From: Ruminococcus sp. UBA4275
Lineage (GTDB): Bacteria > Bacillota > Clostridia > Oscillospirales > Ruminococcaceae
DNA length: 17,817 nt
Direction: 5' to 3'
Assembly (NCBI GenBank): GCA_002395085.1
Contig: DGVV01000068.1
Coordinates: 1-17,817, forward strand
This document shows positions 12,480-17,817 of this stretch, piece by piece (position 1 is the stretch's first letter; each line of letters opens with the position of its first letter). The position numbers were made by a program, and so were the translations under genes. The notes under the pieces were generated by a model. It worked only from the letters and a program-made list of their open reading frames with translations. It was not told the origin of the DNA and made no database searches.

Positions 12480-13370
12480 ATGGACACCAGAAAAAAGATC
12501 GTATCCGCAGTTGCAGCGCTGACAGTGCTGACTTCCGTCTCCGGTCTGACTGCATTCGCAGGCAGCCTCCTGAGCGATAAGCCGGCAAAGGAACCGGAGG
12601 TTGTTGCTGAAGAGCAGAAGGACGCTCCGGTCGCTGAGGAGACTGAAACAGAAGCCGAGGCTGAGGCTGAGACCGAAGCTGAGACAGAAGCAGATGCAGA
12701 CGCAGAAGACGCTGCCGCTGAGGGGGAAGAAGCCGTTGATACCGAGGCAGAGACTGCACTCGAAGAGATCGCAGAGGAAGCACCGGAAGTCATCGCTGAG
12801 ACGCTTGAGGACATCAAGCCTGTGAAGCCGATCAACAAGCGCGAGATCCTCGCAAAGATCGACGAGGTTTTCGATACTGAGAAGCAGGATTTCAAGGACG
12901 ATGCAGCAAAAGCTGACTGGTTCGAGTTCTGCGAGCAGCTCAAGGCTGCTGAGCCGAAGAAGGGTCCGAAGGACGACAAGGCTCCGAAGGATGAGAAGGA
13001 CACTCCGGCAGTTCCGGACGAAAAGGACGGCCCTGCTGTGAAGGATGAGCCGGTTGCGCCGCACGAGAAGATCGCTCCGCCTACGCCGGATGAAAAGGAC
13101 GCACCCGTCGCACCGCACGAGAAGATCGCTCCCCCGACGCCGGATGAAAAGGACGCACCCGCTGCACCGGCTGAGAAGGAAGATCACGAGAAGCCGCAGC
13201 CGCCTGTCGCTCCTGAGAAGGACGACAAAGTCAAGCCGGAGCCGCCCGTTCCGCCTGTTGACGGTCCGGCAGCACATCACCATGTGAAGCCCGGCGACGA
13301 GAAGGCTGCTCCTGCTGAGGAGGAAACCCCTGCTGAGGAAGCAACTGAGGAAGCTGCTGACGCTGAGTAA
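12480..13370 (+). CDS. Secreted acidic, Pro/Glu/Lys-rich repeat protein
   Basis: I do not recognise this 296-residue protein by family. Residues 1-27 are a clear signal peptide (KK, hydrophobic core, AFA cleavage site). Residues 30-115 are extremely acidic, dominated by Glu-Ala-Thr. A short ordered-looking segment, 118 to about 161, contains 'INKREILAKIDEVF' and 'WFEFCEQL' with the protein's only Cys. The rest is a charged proline-rich region with two exact 18-residue repeats, VAPHEKIAPPTPDEKDAP, at 192-209 and 210-227, and a HHH near 262. No transmembrane anchor, LPxTG, dockerin or SLH domain is visible, so it is probably released or electrostatically bound to the envelope. Start ATG has AAGGAG nine bases upstream. 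The promoter shares the sigI motif, so it is likely a SigI target. It could be a stress or wall-associated polyelectrolyte; that is speculation. Confidence 0.8.
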   Translation: MDTRKKIVSAVAALTVLTSVSGLTAFAGSLLSDKPAKEPEVVAEEQKDAPVAEETETEAEAEAETEAETEADADAEDAAAEGEEAVDTEAETALEEIAEEAPEVIAETLEDIKPVKPINKREILAKIDEVFDTEKQDFKDDAAKADWFEFCEQLKAAEPKKGPKDDKAPKDEKDTPAVPDEKDGPAVKDEPVAPHEKIAPPTPDEKDAPVAPHEKIAPPTPDEKDAPAAPAEKEDHEKPQPPVAPEKDDKVKPEPPVPPVDGPAAHHHVKPGDEKAAPAEEETPAEEATEEAADAE

Positions 13371-13465
13371 TCCCAATCCCTGTTTTTTCCCTATTCCCAC
13401 ATTCAATTTTCTTTCCTGATCCCCCGCGGAGGATGCCGCGCGGAGTTTGTCAGAGTGTCAGATCC

Positions 13466-13505
13466 CCCCGCTGTATGCAAGGACACATACAGCGGGGTTT
13501 TTTTT
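13466..13505 (+). terminator. Terminator of the acidic secreted protein gene
   Basis: A perfect 12-bp stem, CCCCGCTGTATG (13466-13477) with CATACAGCGGGG (13486-13497), eight-base loop, eight T. The following stretch to 13674 is AT-rich and I see no gene in it. Confidence 0.96.
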
Positions 13506-13674
13506 GTCCGCTGACAAATCATCTCCCCGCAGGAAAACCGCCGCTTTTTACTACACATTGTACTTTTTCTGTCCGCCGCCCTGCCCGAATCCGCAGCGCA
13601 AATTTTACACGCTGTATATTTCTAAGACACATCTACAAAGTACATATTTTATTTTACAATTTTTCGGATAACTA

Positions 13675-13703
13675 TTGAAAATTTTTCGCGAATATGTTAT
13701 AAT
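13675..13703 (+). promoter_or_regulatory. Promoter of the GGDEF-EAL gene
   Basis: TTGAAA (13675-13680), 17-bp spacer, TATAAT (13698-13703). A second TATAAT at 13733-13738 lacks a good -35. The leader to the start codon is about 95 bases. Confidence 0.75.
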
Positions 13704-13800
13704 ATATACAGCGTTTTTTCGATAACAATTCGTATAATATCTCTGCAATCTATACACCCGGCGCTGAATCCTTTTTTGAGGCAGAAAGGACGTGACAATT

Positions 13801-16158
13801 ATGAGAGGCACATATTCCGTGATCTTTGTACTGCTGATTTATGCGCTGGGCGTTTGTGCTTTGCTGGCACGACGCTCCCAGAAGCCAATCGGAAAAGCGG
13901 TTGCTGTACTGGAGCTCGCGTTGATCCCGCCTGTCATGGGTAATCTGCTGATTGTCAGCTCAGGTGACCGGCTCATCGCGATGATCGGAAGCTATGTGTA
14001 TTTTCTCGGCATGGATCTGGTGCTGTATGCACTCGTCAGCTTCACGGATCAGTACTGCAAAGGCACAGGAAACGGACAAAAAAAGCCCACTGTCGTCTAC
14101 ATTGCCCTGCTGCTGGATTCCGTCCAGATGATCTGCAATCTGTTTTTCGGCCATGCATTCACCATTGAAGCGATTGAACTGGAAAACAAGCCGTACTTCC
14201 GGCTTGTGCCGTTAAGCGGGCAGACCTTTCACCGCATCGTGGATTACACGGTCTTCCTTGCAGTCGTTCTGATTTTCCTGCTGGCATCCGTCAAGACCAC
14301 CAAAATCTACCGTGAACGCTTCTCCGTGATCCTCGGTACGATGGCAACGGTCGGTCTGCTGCAAACCTACTACATTTTCTCGCGCAGCCCCATTGACCGT
14401 TCCATGATCGGCTACGGCGTGTTCGGTCTGCTGATCTTCTATCTTGCGCTGTATTACCGCCCGCTTCGTCTGCTGGACAGACTGCTTTCCAATATCACTT
14501 CCGAAATGTCTGAGGCAATCTATGTGTTTGATCCGACCGGACACTGCATCTGGGCGAACCGGAAAGGCGCTGAACTGGCGGAGGTCAGCGGCGAAAACTA
14601 TGAAAAAGTACCGGAAAAACTTATGGAACTGTTCGGTGATCCGCGGCAGGCAAGCAAACTGAACAACGTGCAGCGTTCCCTCCAGACAGAAAACGGCATA
14701 CAATATTATCTGCTGGAGGAAAACAAGGTGCGCGATGAGAAAGATCATCTGACCGGCTCTTACCTGTTCATCCGCGACATCACAGAGGAACGGCGGCGCG
14801 TCAAGCAGGAACTCTATGAGGCGATGCACGATAAACTCACCGGTCTTTACACGCGTGATTACCTCTATCTGCGCATCTCCGAGGCACTCGCTGCGCATAA
14901 GGATACCCGGTATCTCATCATCTTCCTCGATGTCAAAAACTTCAAAATCGTCAATGACATTTTCGGCACGAATTTCGGTGACTACGCCCTCTGCCGCATC
15001 GCACAGTGGATTCGCGACAATGCCTGTGACCGCTGCATTTACGGCAGACTTGCCGGCGATACTTTCGGCATCTGCGTGCCGCTGTACCGCTTCAACCGGA
15101 AAATGCTCGAAACAGAACTTGCAAATTTCCGTGTTTCCCGCGGCAAGGTGGATTACCCGATTCTGCTGCACATGGGCGTTTACGAGGTCACGCCGGATAC
15201 AACGGATGTCTCGGTCATGTTTGACCGTGCGCATCTGTCACTCTCAATGATCACGGATGAGTACCATACGCATATCGCCTTTTATGACGATCAGATCCGC
15301 GAGAAACTGCTCTGGAATCAGGAGATCTCCGCACAGCTTCATGATGCAATCAGGACAAGGCAGCTTTTGCCGTATCTTCAGCCCATTGCAGATGAAAGCG
15401 GCAGAGTTGTCGGTGCAGAGGCACTCGCAAGGTGGTCTCATCCGGATTACGGCTTCATGCAGCCTTCCAGATTCATCCCGATTTTTGAACAGAACGGCAT
15501 GATTGTGGAGGTTGACCGCTATATGTGGCGCTGTGCCTGCGAAACCCTCGCACGGTGGCAGAAAGCTGATCTCGACCTCTTTCTGTCGGTCAATATTTCT
15601 CCGAAAGATTTTTATTTTCTGGATGTCCTATCGGAAATCAGACAGCTTGTTGATGATTACGGCGTTGACCCCGCAAAACTCCGCATCGAGATTACGGAGA
15701 CCGTCATGATGAACGATGCCGAGAACCGGATGCAGATTCTGGAGGAATTCCGGCAGGCAGGCTTCATTGTCGAGATGGATGATTTCGGCAGCGGATATTC
15801 TTCGCTGAATATGCTGAAAGATATGCCGGTCGATGTCCTGAAAATCGACATGAAATTCCTCGGCAAGACAAAAGATCTTGAAAAAGCACATACCATCGTG
15901 AAAAACATCATCAATCTCTCGCAGGAACTCGGCATCATCTCCCTGACAGAAGGCGTGGAAACAGCGGGACAGTATTCCACACTCTCCGATATGGGCTGCA
16001 AGCTGTTTCAGGGATAATATTTCGCAAAGCCAATGCCCATAGATGAATTTGAACAGTTCGCCCGGATCGGGATGTACTGCGTCAGAGAACGCGCACCGCG
16101 CAGCGAAATCACGCACCACCGCGCTGAACCGGATATACAGAAACAATCAAACAAATAA
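13801..16158 (+). pseudogene. Membrane PAS-GGDEF-EAL c-di-GMP protein interrupted by in-frame TAA at 16015
   Basis: A probable c-di-GMP phosphodiesterase. Residues 1 to about 225 contain several membrane helices like the histidine-kinase 7TM input domain. A PAS domain follows (about 230-335), then a degenerate GGDEF domain reading AGDTF (418-422) and an EAL domain. EAL residues are intact: E540-A-L, 'LSVNIS', 'IEITET', 'DDFGSGYSS' (660-668), 'LKIDMKF' and EGVET (717-721). At 'GCKLFQG' the frame meets TAA (16015-16017) exactly where Tyr is expected in the QGYYFAKP-type motif. The same frame then continues with 'YFAKPMPIDEFEQF' for 46 codons to TAA at 16156. One base change (TAT or TAC to TAA) explains this. 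The shortened product is 738 residues instead of about 785 and loses the last strand and helix of the barrel. Start ATG 13801 is ten bases from AAAGGA. Confidence 0.85.
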
Positions 16159-16193
16159 TCTGATACGTATGATGATTTACACAGGAGGAGAAT

Positions 16194-17609
16194 ATGGATT
16201 ACCAACCAGTTGTGGACGGCATCGGAACAGCAGCCTGTGTTGTATCCGTGGAGCTGATGCCCAATGGAGACTACGGCAATATCCGGATTGTGACCGGCAA
16301 TCAGCCATATATCAACAGCATTGAACATCCCTTTGAAAACGTCACCATGCTTACCAGAACATTTATCCCGAACAGCGAATATACCTGCTATCTGAACCGC
16401 GATCTCAATTTCGAGGATTCCTGCTATCAGGCCGCTGTCCGGAAGAAATGTCTGCACGCCTATGCACATCCTGCCAGATTCGATGTGTGGTTTGACATGA
16501 CTTTCCTTCCGCTGTCACATCACGATGACAACACCTACTATTGCCTCTACATTATGGAGGTCAACTATAAACCGGATGCCAAACGGATGTCCACGATTTC
16601 AGCGGGTCTTGCATCTGCGGTGCTGCAAACCTGCATCAAGCTGCGCTCCGCAGAGGATTTCAAGGTCACCATGTCTTCGATCTGCACGGACATCAGGCAG
16701 ATTTGCAGCTCGAAATACTGCTGTATGCTGCTGATGGATCATGATAAGCGCAGCTGCTCGGTGCTGTGCGAATCCATTGGGGAAGGCTCAGATCTGCTCC
16801 CGATGGAAACCTATCTTGATGACAATTTCTATGACATCGCAGATTCGTGGCAGGATACCATCGCCGGCAGCAACTGCCTCATCATCAAGAATCATCACGA
16901 TATGGAGGCGGTCAGGGAGCGCAATCCCAGATGGTACAGGTCCATTCAGGAAGCAGGCGTGGAGTCGATTGTCCTGTTCCCGCTGGAGTTCAAGAATGAG
17001 CTGCTGGGTTATATCTGGGCGATCAATTTTGCAGCAGACACTGCCGAAAACATCAAGGAAACTCTGGAGCTGACCGCTTTCATACTGGCATCTGAAATCT
17101 ACGGCTATCAGCTCATGGACAGACTGCACGTTCTCAGCTCAAAAGATATGCTCACCGGCGTCATGAACCGCAATGAGATGAATAATTTTGTGGATTCGCT
17201 GGTAAAAAGCCGTGCAGAAAAAAGCGTCGGTGTGCTGTTTGCAGACCTGAACGGTCTGAAGCGCGTCAATGACAGCGACGGACACATTGCAGGCGATACG
17301 CTGCTGAAAAATGCCGCCGCTGCCCTGCGGGAGGTCTTTGCGACCCATGAAGTTTTCCGTGCGGGCGGCGATGAATTCGTGGTCATCCTGACGGATGTAA
17401 CGGAGCATGAGCTTGCGCAGAAAGAACAGCAGCTCCGGGATGCCGCCGCACATTATGAGGAACTCGCTTTTGCCATCGGTACGGCGCACGAGAGCAGCAT
17501 ACGGGATGTTCGCAAAGCGCTGCACATTGCGGATGAACGGATGTATGCCGACAAGCGGCACTACTATGAGCTGCACCCCGAAAAGAAACGCATCGTTGCG
17601 CTCCCGTAA
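16194..17609 (+). CDS. Diguanylate cyclase with PAS-like and GAF-like sensor domains
   Basis: A 471-residue soluble protein expected to make c-di-GMP. Residues 1 to about 125 look PAS-like, about 135-305 GAF-like ('SSKYCCMLLMDHDKRSCSVL', then 'SIVLFPLEFKNELLGYI'), and about 315-471 form the GGDEF domain: 'SKDMLTGVMNRNEMN', 'LFADLNGLKRVND', and an intact GGDEF at 391-395 in 'FRAGGDEFVVI'. The RxxD inhibitory site is absent. No signal peptide or membrane helix is seen, so it acts in the cytoplasm. AGGAGGAG lies directly upstream of ATG. It begins 35 bases after the ancestral stop of the GGDEF-EAL gene with no terminator between, so the two were built as an operon pairing a phosphodiesterase-type protein with a cyclase. 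The N-terminal domain assignments are by general pattern and are less certain than GGDEF. Confidence 0.9.
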   Translation: MDYQPVVDGIGTAACVVSVELMPNGDYGNIRIVTGNQPYINSIEHPFENVTMLTRTFIPNSEYTCYLNRDLNFEDSCYQAAVRKKCLHAYAHPARFDVWFDMTFLPLSHHDDNTYYCLYIMEVNYKPDAKRMSTISAGLASAVLQTCIKLRSAEDFKVTMSSICTDIRQICSSKYCCMLLMDHDKRSCSVLCESIGEGSDLLPMETYLDDNFYDIADSWQDTIAGSNCLIIKNHHDMEAVRERNPRWYRSIQEAGVESIVLFPLEFKNELLGYIWAINFAADTAENIKETLELTAFILASEIYGYQLMDRLHVLSSKDMLTGVMNRNEMNNFVDSLVKSRAEKSVGVLFADLNGLKRVNDSDGHIAGDTLLKNAAAALREVFATHEVFRAGGDEFVVILTDVTEHELAQKEQQLRDAAAHYEELAFAIGTAHESSIRDVRKALHIADERMYADKRHYYELHPEKKRIVALP

Positions 17610-17642
17610 ATCCGGATTCAGATTATCTCCCGCAGCAAACAA

Positions 17643-17673
17643 ACGAACCGTTCCTCCAAAGGGAACGGTTCGT
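17643..17673. terminator. Strong hairpin after the last GGDEF gene
   Basis: A perfect 12-bp stem, ACGAACCGTTCC (17643-17654) with GGAACGGTTCGT (17662-17673), 34 bases after the stop codon. There is no T-run, so it may be an RNA-stability or weak termination hairpin. Confidence 0.5.
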
Positions 17674-17708
17674 CAGCTTGTAGATAAAGTGTCTCCGACG
17701 GATTTATA

Positions 17709-17757
17709 TTGAGGGCTCTGCCCTCAAACTCCCGCTTAAGGGCTACTAGCCCTTAAG
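17709..17757. repeat. Two adjacent perfect hairpins, REP-like
   Basis: TTGAGGGC with GCCCTCAA (17709-17727, three-base loop) and CTTAAGGGCT with AGCCCTTAAG (17735-17757, three-base loop), seven bases apart. Their dense, similar palindromes (both contain GGGC/GCCC) resemble dispersed intergenic repeats or an element end. The last 60 bases of the window show no gene. Confidence 0.6.
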
Positions 17758-17817
17758 AATCCCCTATTTTGTGAACCTAGAATTTCAACGCATTTACATT
17801 ACTTTTCTTATAGTGGG

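Noticed and set aside
12453..13406. Minus-strand ORF (317 codons), Leu/Arg/Ser-rich
   Set aside because: It mirrors the low-complexity acidic gene, whose plus strand has a signal peptide, ribosome site and terminator.
13433..13678. Overlapping plus-strand ORFs of 74-81 codons between the acidic gene and the GGDEF-EAL gene
   Set aside because: They run through a strong terminator, have no ribosome site and show no protein-like pattern.
14212..15234. Minus-strand ORF (340 codons) opposite the GGDEF-EAL gene
   Set aside because: Antisense shadow of a recognised multidomain protein; no start signals.
16015..16017. Programmed readthrough or recoding at the TAA
   Set aside because: TAA is the tightest stop codon and no recoding hairpin is evident; a nonsense mutation or sequence error is simpler.

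Overview
The window looks like chromosome of a Gram-positive anaerobe of the class Clostridia, most likely a Ruminococcus-like member of the Oscillospiraceae. The reasons are strong AGGAGG ribosome sites, near-consensus housekeeping promoters, Bacillus/Clostridia-type SOS boxes (GAAC-N4-GTTC), a SigI/RsgI pair, a CotH-family lipoprotein, a YolD-like protein, a DUF6809-like protein and a small ferredoxin:thioredoxin-reductase-like protein. This is inferred from protein resemblance only; no database search was possible.

Layout. (1) 208-2133: a cytoplasmic diguanylate cyclase with a LacI-type ligand-binding sensor, closed by a terminator. (2) 2275-5049: an SOS cassette. A perfect TTGACA-17-TATAAT promoter is followed by two exact LexA-type boxes, then a Y-family translesion polymerase, an ABC-type ATPase and a YolD-like protein, tightly packed and ending in a bidirectional terminator. 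(3) 5066-5780 (minus): a phosphoribosyltransferase-like protein with an atypical PRPP loop. (4) 6033-6347: two serine tRNAs (UGA, GCU) from one consensus promoter with a strong terminator. (5) About 6350-7710: an AT-rich, gene-poor stretch with two or three small genes and many short repeats and palindromes, probably the remnant of an accessory element. (6) 7753-8432: a six-cysteine FTR-like protein and a thioredoxin. (7) 8433-10153 (minus): a CotH-kinase lipoprotein. (8) 10257-12295: sigI and rsgI, translationally coupled, divergent from cotH. (9) 12366-13505: a secreted, very acidic, proline-rich repeat protein. (10) 13675-17609: two more c-di-GMP genes, a membrane PAS-GGDEF-EAL protein broken by an in-frame TAA near its C-terminus and a PAS/GAF-GGDEF cyclase. 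(11) 17643-17757: three back-to-back perfect hairpins.

How it may work together. The strongest regulatory reading is a SigI regulon at 10.3-13.4 kb. The leader of sigI and the region before the acidic protein gene share one unusual bipartite sequence, ACCCCG-(18/19)-CGTATyCTAC, which fits the ACCC / CGWA type of sigma-I promoter. This suggests that SigI drives itself and the secreted protein. The RsgI here lacks both the Asn-Pro dyad expected at its autocleavage site and any visible carbohydrate-binding module, and carries instead a Pro/Ala/Glu-rich tail similar in composition to the neighbouring secreted protein. The other notable systems are the SOS-controlled polymerase-ATPase-YolD cassette and three c-di-GMP genes, two probably active cyclases and one degenerate hybrid, with three different input modules.
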